Assembly: GCA_041394265.1 (NCBI GenBank)
Contig: JAWKIO010000005.1
Location: 620,001 to 684,000 of the forward strand
Direction: 5' to 3'
Source: Acidimicrobiales bacterium
Lineage (GTDB): Bacteria; Actinomycetota; Acidimicrobiia; Acidimicrobiales; SZUA-35
Length of the DNA stretch: 64,000 nt
Part shown: piece after piece, positions 28,252 through 37,188 of the stretch
Layout: each line of letters begins with the position of its first letter
Numbering within the stretch: the first letter of the stretch is position 1
Program-made: the position numbers and the translations under genes
The notes under the pieces: generated by a model
What the model was told of the DNA's origin: nothing
The model's input: only the letters and a program-made list of their open reading frames with translations
Database searches by the model: none

Positions 28252-29418
28252 TCACGCCAACGGCAATCGCACCGAGACCCGAGCCCCACCGGACTCGGCG
28301 TTCTCGGCTGCGCACGTGCCGCCGTGCAACTCCACGATGCTGCGAGCGATCGCCATGCCGAGTCCGACCGCACCGCTGCGGTCGCCGCGCCGGAAGCGCT
28401 CGAAAACGTGGTCGATCATTCCGGGGTCGAACCCTGGACCGTTGTCGCTGACCTCGATCGTGGCAAACGTTTCGTCGAGCCGGGTCGACAGGGTGACGAC
28501 GGTGGCTCTGGCGGCTGCGTTCCTCGTGATGTTGTCGACCACCTGGCGGATGAGGTGGTAGTCGGCGTTGACCACCGCGGCGTTGCCCGGGACGGCCGTG
28601 ATGGTGACGTCGTCGACGCGGACCGACGCGGCGACCTCCTCGACCAGAAGGTCGAGACGAAGCGGCGCCAGGCGAGGCTGGGCCTGGCCGTCCTGCAACC
28701 GGGCGAACTCGAGAAGTTCGCCGACGCTCGAGCCGGCACGCTCAGCCGCATCGAGGATCTCCGACAGCGACTCCCGGTAGGCGGCGGCGTCTCGCTCGCG
28801 GGCAAGCGCATGGCCGGCCGAGGCCTGGATGATCGACAGCGGTGTCCGCAATTCGTGAGCGGCGTCGGCGACGAAGTCGTTCCCGACGCTCGGCACGATG
28901 TGCACGGGAGCCGGTCGGCGGCCGAGCAGCCACCAGGCGACGGCAGTGAGCGCCGCGATCGCCATGAGGCCCATGGCCAGCCACCGCCAGCGAGCACTCG
29001 ACCGGTCACGCTCGAACGACGACCGATCCACCACGGTGACGAGCGATTCGTTGTTGCCGATGCCTCGTGCGTAAGCGAGCAGCGGGCCATCGATGTCGAA
29101 CTCCCGCCAGTGCTCACCGTCGAGCCCCGCGTCGCCCAGGCTCTGCAGCGGAGGCTCGATCCAGGTGTCGCCGAACGTGTCCCACCACGGCCCGTCGACG
29201 TTGACGATCCATGTGTTGGCCGGGGTCGGGCCGTCTTCGAGTCGCATCGACATCGAGGCGGCGTCGACGTTGCCGGTTGCCGCTCGTTCGATCTCGGCCC
29301 TCGCCCGGTCGACTGCCCGGCTGTAGCCGACGAGGCCGAGCGGGCCGACGATGATCGTCGCCGCCAGCGCCATCAGGGCCGTTCCCCTGATGCGATCTCG
29401 TCGCGACGGCGTGGTCAC
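28252..29418 (-). CDS. two-component sensor histidine kinase
   Basis: A 388-residue kinase starting at GTG 29418. Two membrane helices (about 12-32 and 145-165) bracket a 110-residue extracytoplasmic sensor domain. The phospho-acceptor H-box is ADAAHELRTPLS, followed by N-box IRQVVDNITRNA, DNGPGFDPG and a G2 region (VGLGMAIARSIVELHGG). There is little or no HAMP linker between the second helix and the H-box. Its start overlaps the response regulator's stop (GTGA). The stimulus is unknown. Confidence 0.9.
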   Translation of the reverse strand: MTTPSRRDRIRGTALMALAATIIVGPLGLVGYSRAVDRARAEIERAATGNVDAASMSMRLEDGPTPANTWIVNVDGPWWDTFGDTWIEPPLQSLGDAGLDGEHWREFDIDGPLLAYARGIGNNESLVTVVDRSSFERDRSSARWRWLAMGLMAIAALTAVAWWLLGRRPAPVHIVPSVGNDFVADAAHELRTPLSIIQASAGHALARERDAAAYRESLSEILDAAERAGSSVGELLEFARLQDGQAQPRLAPLRLDLLVEEVAASVRVDDVTITAVPGNAAVVNADYHLIRQVVDNITRNAAARATVVTLSTRLDETFATIEVSDNGPGFDPGMIDHVFERFRRGDRSGAVGLGMAIARSIVELHGGTCAAENAESGGARVSVRLPLA

Positions 29419-30107
29419 GTGGGGACGACCATGCGGTAGCCGACACCACGAACGGTGTCGATGGCCACGCCGTGCTCACCGGCCGCTCCCCCACCCGGGA
29501 GCTCCAGCTTGCGTCGCAGGTTGGCCACGTGCACATCGACCACGTTGGACAGACCGTCGTAGTGGGCATCCCACACGTGCTCGAGCAAGTCCTCCCGGGA
29601 GACCACGGTGCCCGGGCGCCGCAGCAGATAGTCGAGCAAGCTGAACTCCTTGGGCGTGAGCGGGATCATGATCGCTCCCCGGAAGACCGTGTGCGCCGCC
29701 GGATCGAGCCGCAGGTCGCCGAACTCGAGGACGGGCGTCGCCGTTTCGGCCGGTCGACGGAGCAGGGCACGAACGCGAGCCGCCAACTCGGGGTACGCAA
29801 AGGGCTTCGTCAGGTAGTCGTCGGCGCCGGCATCGAGCCCGGCCACCTTGTCGGACAGACCATCGCGAGCAGTGAGCAGCAGGACCGGCGTGCGGAACCC
29901 CTCGGCGCGGAGTTGCCGGCAGAGTGACACGCCGTCGCCATCCGGCAGTCCAACGTCGAGGACGAGGAGGTCGTAGCCGTGCACGCTGGTCGCCTCGACG
30001 GCATCGGCGATCGTGCCGACGAGATCGACGGCGTGGCCCTCCTCGACGAGCCCTCGTACGAGCACGCGGCCGAGTGACGCATCGTCTTCGACCACGAGGA
30101 GGCGCAT
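29415..30107 (-). CDS. OmpR-family response regulator
   Basis: A 230-residue regulator starting MRLLVVEDD at 30107. The receiver has the acidic pair DD at 8-9, phospho-acceptor Asp51 (LDVGLPDGDG) and Lys near 101 (YLTKPF). The winged-helix output domain follows (LTPKEFSLLDYLLRRPG, VVDVHVANLRRKLE, VRGVGYRM). It is cotranslated with the kinase. Direct repeats with an 11-bp period immediately upstream are a candidate binding site shared with the divergent DUF1800 operon. Confidence 0.92.
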   Translation of the reverse strand: MRLLVVEDDASLGRVLVRGLVEEGHAVDLVGTIADAVEATSVHGYDLLVLDVGLPDGDGVSLCRQLRAEGFRTPVLLLTARDGLSDKVAGLDAGADDYLTKPFAYPELAARVRALLRRPAETATPVLEFGDLRLDPAAHTVFRGAIMIPLTPKEFSLLDYLLRRPGTVVSREDLLEHVWDAHYDGLSNVVDVHVANLRRKLELPGGGAAGEHGVAIDTVRGVGYRMVVPT

Positions 30108-30128
30108 CGCACCAGTGTCGCACGGGTT

Positions 30129-30158
30129 CGATGAAGGAACGATGAAGGCGGCCTTCAT
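30129..30158. promoter_or_regulatory. direct and inverted repeats between response regulator and DUF1800 genes
   Basis: CGATGAAGG occurs at 30129-30137 and 30140-30148, an 11-bp period suited to tandem binding of OmpR/PhoB-type regulators. The second copy also forms the perfect inverted repeat ATGAAGGC-g-GCCTTCAT (30142-30158). The block is 20-50 bases upstream of both divergent genes. Confidence 0.5.
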
Positions 30159-30192
30159 GTTCGTTTCACCGACGACCGCGCATGATCGGACG

Positions 30193-31500
30193 ATGCTGCG
30201 CCAGCGCCGAACCCCGCCGTCACGACCGGTCGATGCAGGACGTGAGCAGGCCACCGAGCGCCGGACGGCGGCGCATGTGCTACGACGCCTCGCCCTGAGT
30301 CCGCATCCCGACCGTGTCGACGAGCTCGCCGGCCGCACATTGAGCGACACCGTTGCTGCGATGTTCGACGAGGGGACGATCCGTCGCCATCAGGCAGCCT
30401 CCGCCCCCACCGCCCCACCGTCCGATGACGACGACGGCGACCTCGACACCGACGACATCGTGGCGTGGTGGCTCGACCAGATGGCGGCGGCCGACACGGG
30501 CATCGTCGACCGCATGGCGTGGTTCTGGCATGGACACCTCACGACGAACGCCCAGAAGGTGGGCGACCCGCTACTGATCGCGCAGCAGCTCGACACCCTG
30601 CGTTCGGGCGGTCTCGGCAACTTCCGAACCCTTCTCCACGAGGTGATCACCGGTGGCGCCATGCTCGAGTATCTCGACGCCAACTACTCCGAGGCGTCGA
30701 ACCCGAACGAGAACCTCGCCCGCGAGCTGATGGAGCTCTTCACCGTGGGACGCGGGCACTACAGCGAGGACGATGTTCGAGCCGCCGCCCGAGCGCTCGC
30801 CGGCTGGATCGTCGAGTCGACCGACGACGGACCGACGACGGTCACCTGGCACCGCGACCGGGCCTTCATCGCTCCGCTGCTCTTCCTCGGTGAACAGGCC
30901 AAGTGGGACACCGAGCTCGTCATCGACCGGCTGTGTGACGACCCGGCAACGGCGGCGCGCGTCGCCTCGGCGCTGTGGGACCACGTGGTGCGACGACCAC
31001 TGACCGACGAGGGGCGCGAGGAACTGGGGCGTTGGTGGGCTGGTCGCGACCTCGAGATCCGCCCGCTGGTCGAGCGGATCTGTGCCGACGACGCCTTCGC
31101 CGATTCGATCGGGGCCGGGGTCCGCTCCCCGATCGAGTGGTGGGCTGCAACCACGACCGCCCTCGGGCTTGAGCGTTCGGACCCCTGGGCGATCCGCCAG
31201 CTCGGCCAGTATCCCTACGATCCCCCGAACGTCGCGGGCTGGCCTGCCGGCGATCGGTGGCTGTCGCCGGGCTCGATGCTCGGTCGCGTGCGATTCCTCT
31301 ACGGCATCGATCCCGCCGAGCTCCCCGATCTTCCGGCGGCGACCGACGCCATCCTCGAACGGTGTTCGCTGGTCGACGTCGACCCGTCGACCCGAGACGC
31401 CATCGAATCGGTTGCCTCGATCCCCGATATCGACCCGGCGAGCCGCGTGGCGGCTCGCTGGCGACTTGCCCTCGCCTCACCGGAGTTCCAGCGCGCATGA
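30193..31500 (+). CDS. DUF1800 domain protein
   Basis: A 435-residue protein of the DUF1800 family: AAHVLRRLALSPHPDRVDEL, MAWFWHGHLTTNAQKV, NPNENLARELMELFTVGRG, YSEDDVRAAARALAGW and YPYDPPNVAGWPAGDRWLSP are family blocks. These proteins are usually encoded with a secreted DUF1501 partner, as here. Their biochemical role is unknown. The ATG at 30193 is chosen by position; an in-frame ATG at 30142 has AAGGA just upstream and would add 17 residues (MKAAFMFVSPTT), so the start is open. No clear signal peptide is present from either start. The stop overlaps the next ATG. Confidence 0.8.
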   Translation: MLRQRRTPPSRPVDAGREQATERRTAAHVLRRLALSPHPDRVDELAGRTLSDTVAAMFDEGTIRRHQAASAPTAPPSDDDDGDLDTDDIVAWWLDQMAAADTGIVDRMAWFWHGHLTTNAQKVGDPLLIAQQLDTLRSGGLGNFRTLLHEVITGGAMLEYLDANYSEASNPNENLARELMELFTVGRGHYSEDDVRAAARALAGWIVESTDDGPTTVTWHRDRAFIAPLLFLGEQAKWDTELVIDRLCDDPATAARVASALWDHVVRRPLTDEGREELGRWWAGRDLEIRPLVERICADDAFADSIGAGVRSPIEWWAATTTALGLERSDPWAIRQLGQYPYDPPNVAGWPAGDRWLSPGSMLGRVRFLYGIDPAELPDLPAATDAILERCSLVDVDPSTRDAIESVASIPDIDPASRVAARWRLALASPEFQRA

Positions 31501-32843
31501 CCCTCACCTCTCGATCGAACCCGTCCTCGCCGCCGTCGGGCTCTCCTCGGCCTGCTACACCCCTGCCGGCCGGACGTCGGCTGTCACGCCGTGCCGTCTT
31601 GGGCGGTCTCGGCGCCTCGGCGGCGGCGCTGGCAACGACCGGCTATCTCCGATCGTCGTCCGGCCCCCGACCGTCAGGATCGCTTGGGCGACCGCTGCCG
31701 ACCGGTGGCCGTTCGACCCCGACAGCGGTCCCGTCCGGCCGAGTACTCCCCGGCGCCGTCGTCGACCGAGTGCTCGTCGTGATCGACTTTCGGGGTGGCA
31801 ATGACGGGCTGTCGCTGCTTGCGCCGGTGGCCGATGGCCGCTACCACGATCTGCGACCGTCGCTCGCGATCGCAGAGGAGGATGCCCTGTGGCTCGACGA
31901 CGAGGTCGGGCTCCACCCGGCAATGGCTCGCCTGCGCGAGCGGCCGCTGATCACCGTCGAAGGCGTCGGCCCGGTGGCGGGTGATCTGTCGCACTTCGCC
32001 ATGACCGAGCGGTGGGAACGGGGCGACGCTGCCGGCAGCTATGCCCCGCACACCGGATTCCTCGGCCGGCTCACCGACGCGCTCGACGACGGCAGCCCGC
32101 TGGTCGGCCTTTCGCTGTCGGGCTACACCAACCACCTCACCAACACGCGAGCTGCCACCCTCGCCCTCGACGGACTCGATGACTTGTGGTTCTTCGAGCC
32201 GACCGACTGGGCCCCGGCCGCCGCCTTCCGTCAGGGCATCGAACGCTTTGTGCGAACCGACGACGCCGGACCGGTGGCCGACGCCTACGAGCGCCTCCTC
32301 GCCCTCTCGACCGAGCTCGCCAGTCGCGATGAGGAGGAGAACAACTGGGAGGATCCGATGTTCTCCGAAGGAGGCGACCTGGGCGCGAAGCTCGCGGCCG
32401 CAGCGTCGCTGATCACGGCCGGGGTCGGAACACGCGTGGTGTATGTCGGCTATGGCGATTTCGACACCCACGTCGGGCACCAATGGAAGCAGCAGGACAA
32501 TCTGCAACGGCTCGACGCCGCACTCGACGGCTTCCTCCGGCGCATCGACGAGGCCGGCGCCTCCGATCGTGTGCTCGTCGCCACCGTCTCGGAGTTCGGG
32601 CGTCGGGTCGAAGAGCACGACGGCGGACTCGATCACGGCTCGGCTTCAACCATGCTGCTCGCCGGACCGCTTCACGCCCGGCAGGCGGGCGAGCGGCCCG
32701 ACCTCGGCGATCTCGACGACGATGGCAACCTGCGCACCACCGTGCCGTTCGACCGGTATCTCGCAACCCTGGCCGAGGAATGGCTCGGGGTGGAAGCCGC
32801 CAGCGTGCTCCCGGAGTCGGCGACACCGCTCGGGATCCTCTGA
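31497..32843 (+). CDS. DUF1501 domain protein with Tat-like signal
   Basis: A 448-residue protein overlapping the DUF1800 stop (ATGA). The N-terminus has a twin-arginine-type signal (RRLSRRAVLGGLGASAAALA), so it is probably exported folded. The body matches DUF1501, a sulfatase-like/alkaline-phosphatase-superfamily domain: VVIDFRGGNDGLSLL, FAMTERWERGD, TGFLGRLTDAL, GYGDFDTHVGH and SEFGRRVEEHDGGLDHGS. The clustered Asp and His residues suggest a metal site, but no activity is established for the family. It forms an operon with DUF1800, opposite the two-component system. Confidence 0.82.
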   Translation: MTLTSRSNPSSPPSGSPRPATPLPAGRRLSRRAVLGGLGASAAALATTGYLRSSSGPRPSGSLGRPLPTGGRSTPTAVPSGRVLPGAVVDRVLVVIDFRGGNDGLSLLAPVADGRYHDLRPSLAIAEEDALWLDDEVGLHPAMARLRERPLITVEGVGPVAGDLSHFAMTERWERGDAAGSYAPHTGFLGRLTDALDDGSPLVGLSLSGYTNHLTNTRAATLALDGLDDLWFFEPTDWAPAAAFRQGIERFVRTDDAGPVADAYERLLALSTELASRDEEENNWEDPMFSEGGDLGAKLAAAASLITAGVGTRVVYVGYGDFDTHVGHQWKQQDNLQRLDAALDGFLRRIDEAGASDRVLVATVSEFGRRVEEHDGGLDHGSASTMLLAGPLHARQAGERPDLGDLDDDGNLRTTVPFDRYLATLAEEWLGVEAASVLPESATPLGIL

Positions 32844-32871
32844 TCGCACCGGCCAAGCTGCCCTCGACACA

Positions 32872-32937
32872 GCGGCGAAGCCGCCGTGAGCACGCGGCGA
32901 AGCCGCCGTGAGCACGCGGCGAAGCCGCCGTGGGTGG
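32872..32937. repeat. three tandem 22-bp hairpin units after the DUF1501 gene
   Basis: Units at 32872-32893, 32894-32915 and 32916-32937; the first two are identical and the third differs at its end. Each contains GCGGC-gaa-GCCGC, so three identical hairpins lie in series in the 111-base gap before the next plus-strand gene. They may act as terminators or mRNA-end stabilisers. Confidence 0.9.
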
Positions 32938-32954
32938 AGCGCTAGAGTCGCCCC

Positions 32955-34379
32955 GTGCGACGACTTCTGCTCCTCCTCGTTCTCCTGCTTCCGGGCCTCG
33001 GTCTCGCCCCGCTCGCTGCCGGCGCCCAGTCCACGGCGAGCGATGCCATCACGGCGATCGTCGACGAGCTCGAGGCCTCGGGCCGCTCGGTCGACCCGGC
33101 AGCGCTCCCGCTTGCCACTGGCGTCGATGCCGCCATCGGACGGGCCAATGCCGCCGGCATCGCCGTCGTCCTTCCCGATCCTGCGTCCGACGCGCAGAAG
33201 CTCACGTTGGCCGTCGACGAGGCGATGCGATCGAGCGGATCGAGGTTCGACTCGGTGCTCGTGCTCACCCCCACCGTCATCGCGGCCGAGGTCGGCGACG
33301 TGAGTGAGGCCGAACTCGACGCCGCGCTCGACGCGGCCTTCGCCACGGCAGGCGACGCCGATGCGATCGACGCGTTCGTTGCCTCGCTCACCGGTGAGAA
33401 CCCGCCGGCCACGACGGCAACCACCACGGCGACCGACACCGACACCGACACCGGGAACTCGACCTCAGGAGCGACCGACACCGGCACCGGTACGGACAAC
33501 ACCGATTCCGGCGGCGGCTTCCCCTGGCTGTTCGTGATCCTGGTGGCAATCGCCGGATTCTTCGGGCTACGGTTCTTCACCAACCGGCGCAAGCGGCGAG
33601 CGGCCGAGCAGGCGGCCATCGAGGTCGACCGGGCCGAGATCGCCGAGCAGCTTCGAAACAACGCCGACCGCGTGATCGATCTTGGTGACCCCGTCATCGC
33701 AACGAAGGATGCGGAACTCATCGCCCTGTACGAACAGGCGAGCGCCACCTACCAGGAAGTGTCGCTTGCCCTGCCCGACGCCACGACTGCCGCCGAGATC
33801 GATGCGCTCGACGATCGGATCGACGAGGCCGAGTGGCAGCTCGAGGTCATTGCGGCCCGTCTCGCCGGCGAGCCTGAGCCACTGTCGCCGGCTGAGCGAG
33901 AACGGGCCGCCATGCCGCCGGCACCGACGGGCCCGGCGCTCGGTCCCGATGACTCGGTCTTCGGTCCCCGCCCCAGCGGCCGAACGTCGTCGAGCCGTTT
34001 GCCACCGCCCCAGCCCCAGCCCGCACCCCGACGCCGGTCGTCACGCGGTGGAGGGATGAGCAGCGGCATGGGCGGCATGCTCGGGAGTATCCTCGGTCAG
34101 ATCCTGCTCGGTGGTGGACGCCCTCGGACCACCAGCCGCCGTACCCAGCGCCGCACGGCGTCGTCGGGGGGCTTCGGTGGAGCGTTCGGCTCACCTCGCC
34201 GCTCCTCCAGCTCGTTCCCCGATCCCTTCGGCCGATCGAACCGGTCGTCTGGTGGCGGGTTGGGCCGATCGCGCTCGTCCCGATCGAGCGGGGCCCGCAG
34301 CAGCGGCACCCGGCGGGCCGGCGGGTCGCGGAACCGGTCGACCTCGAGCCGGCGGGCCGGCGGCTCCCGCCGCCGCTGA
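32955..34379 (+). CDS. TPM-like membrane protein with Arg/Ser/Gly-rich tail
   Basis: A 474-residue protein starting at GTG 32955. A signal peptide (LLLLLVLLLPGLGLAPLAAGAQ) is followed by a roughly 120-residue alpha/beta domain that resembles TPM domains (SVDPAALPLATGVDAAI, FDSVLVLTPTV). A Thr/Asp-rich linker (TDTDTDTG), one transmembrane helix (WLFVILVAIAGFFGL) and a helical, coiled-coil-like region of about 120 residues come next. The last 150 residues are low-complexity Ser/Arg/Gly with a GGMSSGMGGMLGSILGQILL patch. TPM assignment is tentative; the tail is probably cytoplasmic and disordered. Confidence 0.6.
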   Translation: MRRLLLLLVLLLPGLGLAPLAAGAQSTASDAITAIVDELEASGRSVDPAALPLATGVDAAIGRANAAGIAVVLPDPASDAQKLTLAVDEAMRSSGSRFDSVLVLTPTVIAAEVGDVSEAELDAALDAAFATAGDADAIDAFVASLTGENPPATTATTTATDTDTDTGNSTSGATDTGTGTDNTDSGGGFPWLFVILVAIAGFFGLRFFTNRRKRRAAEQAAIEVDRAEIAEQLRNNADRVIDLGDPVIATKDAELIALYEQASATYQEVSLALPDATTAAEIDALDDRIDEAEWQLEVIAARLAGEPEPLSPAERERAAMPPAPTGPALGPDDSVFGPRPSGRTSSSRLPPPQPQPAPRRRSSRGGGMSSGMGGMLGSILGQILLGGGRPRTTSRRTQRRTASSGGFGGAFGSPRRSSSSFPDPFGRSNRSSGGGLGRSRSSRSSGARSSGTRRAGGSRNRSTSSRRAGGSRRR

Positions 34380-34438
34380 ACGGGCAGAAATCGGCGTCGA
34401 TCGCCGCCATTGTCACACGGGGTTGCCATGATGCATAC

Positions 34439-35266
34439 ATGGCCGAGCTCCCCCCGCACTTGTCACCCTCCTCGGCGGCGTCCTTCGACGGTTGCCCCCG
34501 CCGCTGGAAGTTCAAGTACGTCGACGGGCTGCGGGAACCCTCGGGTCAGTCCGCCGTCGTCGGCACGTTCGCCCATCTCGTCCTCGAACATCTCTGCCAA
34601 CTCGACGCTCCGGAACGCACCCTCGACCGGGCCAAGCTGATCGCACGCGAGCGCTGGCCCGACGTCGAGCTCATGCCCGACTTCGCCGACCTCGCGCTGT
34701 CCGACGACGACGCGCGAGCCTTCCGCTGGCAGGCGTGGACCGCCATCGCCGGCCTGTGGAAGCTCGAGGATCCGGCTCGGGTCGAGGTCGTCGCCACCGA
34801 ACGCAAGGTCGAGGCCACGCTGGCCGACGTTCCGTTCCTCGGCATCGTCGACCGGATCGAGCGTCTCGACGGCAAGCTCGTGATCAGCGACTACAAGTCC
34901 GGTCAGGCGCCACACGTTCGCTACCGAGACGAAAAGATCCAACAGGTGTTGCTCTACGCGGCGGCCGTCGCCGCCGCCGATGGCGAGCTCCCGCATCGCT
35001 CCCGCCTGCTCTACCTGGGCCAGGAGACGATCGACATCGATGTCACCGAGAGCCGGATCGGCGAGGTCACCGATCAGCTGGCGACCACCTGGTCGGCGAT
35101 CACCACGGCCTGCAGTGCCGATACGTTCGACCCGAAGCCCGGGGTGCTGTGCGGATGGTGTCCGTTTGCCGCCCAGTGCGACGAGGGCCGAGCCGAGCTC
35201 CAACGGCGTCACGCCGAGGGGATTCTGCATGCACATGCACCCGGCGCGGCACTGATCGGGGTGTGA
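34439..35266 (+). CDS. PD-(D/E)XK nuclease-family protein (RecB-like, Fe-S type)
   Basis: A 275-residue protein. The nuclease core shows GTFAHLVLEHL, FLGIVDRIERLDGK and VISDYKSGQ, giving the Asp and Asp-x-Lys catalytic set. One cysteine in FDGCPRRWKF plus C-x2-C-x5-C in LCGWCPFAAQC form the four-Cys [4Fe-4S] clamp known from AddB and Cas4-type nucleases. It would cut single-stranded DNA ends. There is no helicase or CRISPR gene nearby, so it is a stand-alone housekeeping member of the family. Confidence 0.85.
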   Translation: MAELPPHLSPSSAASFDGCPRRWKFKYVDGLREPSGQSAVVGTFAHLVLEHLCQLDAPERTLDRAKLIARERWPDVELMPDFADLALSDDDARAFRWQAWTAIAGLWKLEDPARVEVVATERKVEATLADVPFLGIVDRIERLDGKLVISDYKSGQAPHVRYRDEKIQQVLLYAAAVAAADGELPHRSRLLYLGQETIDIDVTESRIGEVTDQLATTWSAITTACSADTFDPKPGVLCGWCPFAAQCDEGRAELQRRHAEGILHAHAPGAALIGV

Positions 35267-35285
35267 CCCGGGCCTGTTGTGGGCG

Positions 35286-35308
35286 AATCTGCCCAGCTTG
35301 GGCAGATT
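35286..35308 (+). terminator. strong hairpin after the RecB-like nuclease
   Basis: AATCTGCCCA (35286-35295) pairs perfectly with TGGGCAGATT (35299-35308) around a 3-base loop, 19 bases after the nuclease stop. The 3' flank TTCACATGGCGATTTTCTC is relatively T-rich. A good rho-independent-type terminator. Confidence 0.65.
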
Positions 35309-35427
35309 TCACATGGCGATTTTCTCAAGGGGCCGTACTCTCGGGCCGACAGTCCATAGAGCTCCTCCATGGACGGCGGGGACCGAGCACAGCGCGCGGT
35401 ACATCACCACATCAACGGAGATGACAG

Positions 35428-35622
35428 GTGACCATGACAACGTTCGAGACACGACCTGGGGACGTCACGTCCACCGATCCGAGCAGTGCGGCCGATGTGA
35501 CCGCCGCCGGGTGGTACAGCGACCCGTTCGGACAGCACCGCATGCGCTACTTCTCGGGGACCGAGTGGACCGACCACGTCACCCACTTCGGCCCGACGCC
35601 GTGCCAGGGCTGCTCCTGCTGA
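35428..35622 (+). CDS. small DUF2510 protein with Cys-rich C-terminus
   Basis: A 64-residue protein starting at GTG 35428 (or ATG 35434) with GGAG at 35417-35420. The central segment AAGWYSDPFGQHRMRYFSGT is a DUF2510 module; the protein ends CQGCSC. Unlike the usual DUF2510 proteins it has no membrane helices. The clustered cysteines could bind metal or form disulfides. Function is unknown; a second DUF2510 protein is at 13334-14491. Confidence 0.6.
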   Translation: MTMTTFETRPGDVTSTDPSSAADVTAAGWYSDPFGQHRMRYFSGTEWTDHVTHFGPTPCQGCSC

Positions 35623-35651
35623 TCCTGTCGGCCATCTGAGGCGGGCGGCGT

Positions 35652-35885
35652 TCACCCCGGACGTCGCCGACGGCGCTGCGCATCGATCCTGCGGGCCTCC
35701 TGCACCACCGATCGCAGCCCACCGGCCTCGCTGTCACCATCGACCACGCCGAGCACGTGGGATGCCAGGGCCTCGAGCACGGCGCTGACGCTGACACCCT
35801 GTTCCGCTGCGAAGTCGTGCCAGCGCTCGTGCGCCTCGTTGCTCACGTACGCGTGCAGCGCACGACGATCCGCCTGGGTCGTCAT
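35652..35885 (-). CDS. small ribbon-helix-helix-like protein (paralogue of the gene at 5012)
   Basis: A 77-residue protein starting at ATG 35885 behind GAGAGGGACGAC. It shares ALHAYVS, WH-FAAEQGVSVSA and the basic ending ARRIDAQRRRRRPG with the protein at 5012-5251; the two align without large gaps, differing mostly by conservative changes. The predicted strand-helix-helix and poly-Arg tail suggest DNA binding. It is convergent with the small DUF2510 gene and has no toxin partner. Function is unknown. Confidence 0.7.
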   Translation of the reverse strand: MTTQADRRALHAYVSNEAHERWHDFAAEQGVSVSAVLEALASHVLGVVDGDSEAGGLRSVVQEARRIDAQRRRRRPG

Positions 35886-35976
35886 GTCGTCCCTCTCTCC
35901 CACCAGTGCCCGGGCCGAGCGTAGGCCAAGGCGCGACCCGCCGTCGCATTTCCGGCCAGGGCTGCTCGCTCGGTCC

Positions 35977-37188
35977 TCAGTCGCAGCGGCCGCGCTGTTC
36001 GGGGTCGGCGACGACCGAGCCGTCTGCGGCGATCTGCACCCCCGATGAGTGCCCGGCAATCTGCTCGATGATGCCGGCTCGTTCGGACTCGGACGGCGGG
36101 CGGGCAACGCCGTGATCGACGCGAACCGGCTCGACTCGCAACGCGAGCTCGGGCGCACCGTCGGCAGCTTCGGTCACCGTGAACGAGAAGATAGCGCTGT
36201 TGGCCGTGATCCCTCTGGCCGACGGAAACGCAAAGTTGCCGCTCGAACGGGCCACCAACGTGTCGCCGATGATGGTGAGCCCCTGCACCACGTGGGGGTG
36301 GCCGTTCACGATCGCATCGACGCCCGCGGCCGCCCACCGCTCACTCAGTTCGACCATGAACGACGACGGGCACAGGACACCCTCCTCGCCCCCGTGGACC
36401 ATCACCACGGTCACATCGGCGGCGGCGACGGTGTCACTCACCATGGCATCGGCCTGGTCGAGGAACGCCGGGCAGGCCCAGGCGACCTGCGGCCGCACGT
36501 TCTCGCCCGACGCCGACCAGTCGCACGGAACGCGTGACAGCGAGACGACCCCCACCTTCCATCCCTCGACATCGACCACGAGGGTGCGGTAGGCATCGGC
36601 CTCGTCGACCCCGGCGCCCACCCGCGCCAACCCCGCAGCATCGACCTCCCGCAACGTCTGCTCCAGTGCGTCGGGGCCGAAATCGAGCGTGTGGTTGTTC
36701 GCCAGGCCCACCACATCCACGCCGGCATCGACGAGAAGCTGCAGTGACGCCGGCGGCGACTTGAACAAGAAGGGCTTGTCCACCGCAACGCGGCCGACAT
36801 CGGGATCGGCGACCGACGTCTCGAGATTGACGATCATGAGGTCGGGCGCCGACAACAACTCGGCCACTTGCCCCAGGGGATCGCGCTGGTCGAGACCGTT
36901 GGTGAACGAGGTATCGCCGGCCACGGCGACGACGATCGGCGAACGTGGCGGCTCGGTGGTCGTTGTCGTGCTGGCGGTGGTCGTTGTCGTGCTGGCGGTG
37001 GTCGTGCTGTTGGCGGTCGAGGTCGTACTCCATGAGGTCGCCGAGGTCGTCGCCGGTGCGACCGTGGTCCCGACCTGGCTCTGGGAAACGGTCAGATCGC
37101 CGGTGCCGCCGCACGACGCCGCAGCGAGCGCAAGGCCAATGAGGCTCAGTCGACCTCGGCTGATCGGTCGGTCGTTGTTGCTTCGCAT
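35977..37188 (-). CDS. CapA-family (PGA_cap) lipoprotein, metallophosphatase-like
   Basis: A 403-residue protein starting at ATG 37188 with GGAGGGGGG just upstream. A lipobox (LALAAASC, Cys26) marks it as a lipoprotein, followed by a Thr/Ser/Ala-rich tether to about residue 85. The CapA domain shows VAVAGDTSFTNG, DLMIVNLETSVAD, DVVGLANNHTLDFG, VVMVHGGEEG and VNGHPHVVQG, matching the metallophosphatase-like fold of poly-gamma-glutamate capsule proteins. Most stand-alone homologues have no known substrate. No other capsule genes are nearby. Confidence 0.85.
   Translation of the reverse strand: MRSNNDRPISRGRLSLIGLALAAASCGGTGDLTVSQSQVGTTVAPATTSATSWSTTSTANSTTTASTTTTTASTTTTTEPPRSPIVVAVAGDTSFTNGLDQRDPLGQVAELLSAPDLMIVNLETSVADPDVGRVAVDKPFLFKSPPASLQLLVDAGVDVVGLANNHTLDFGPDALEQTLREVDAAGLARVGAGVDEADAYRTLVVDVEGWKVGVVSLSRVPCDWSASGENVRPQVAWACPAFLDQADAMVSDTVAAADVTVVMVHGGEEGVLCPSSFMVELSERWAAAGVDAIVNGHPHVVQGLTIIGDTLVARSSGNFAFPSARGITANSAIFSFTVTEAADGAPELALRVEPVRVDHGVARPPSESERAGIIEQIAGHSSGVQIAADGSVVADPEQRGRCD
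36956..36997 (-). repeat. two 21-bp repeats coding the Thr-rich tether
   Basis: Identical 21-bp units at 36956-36976 and 36977-36997, with a partial third copy. They encode part of the TTTTTAS tether of the CapA-like lipoprotein. Copy number could change tether length without frameshift. Confidence 0.85.

Noticed and set aside
34439..35266. Cas4 or defence-island nuclease
   Set aside because: It has the Fe-S PD-(D/E)XK architecture but is surrounded by housekeeping genes with no CRISPR or defence components.
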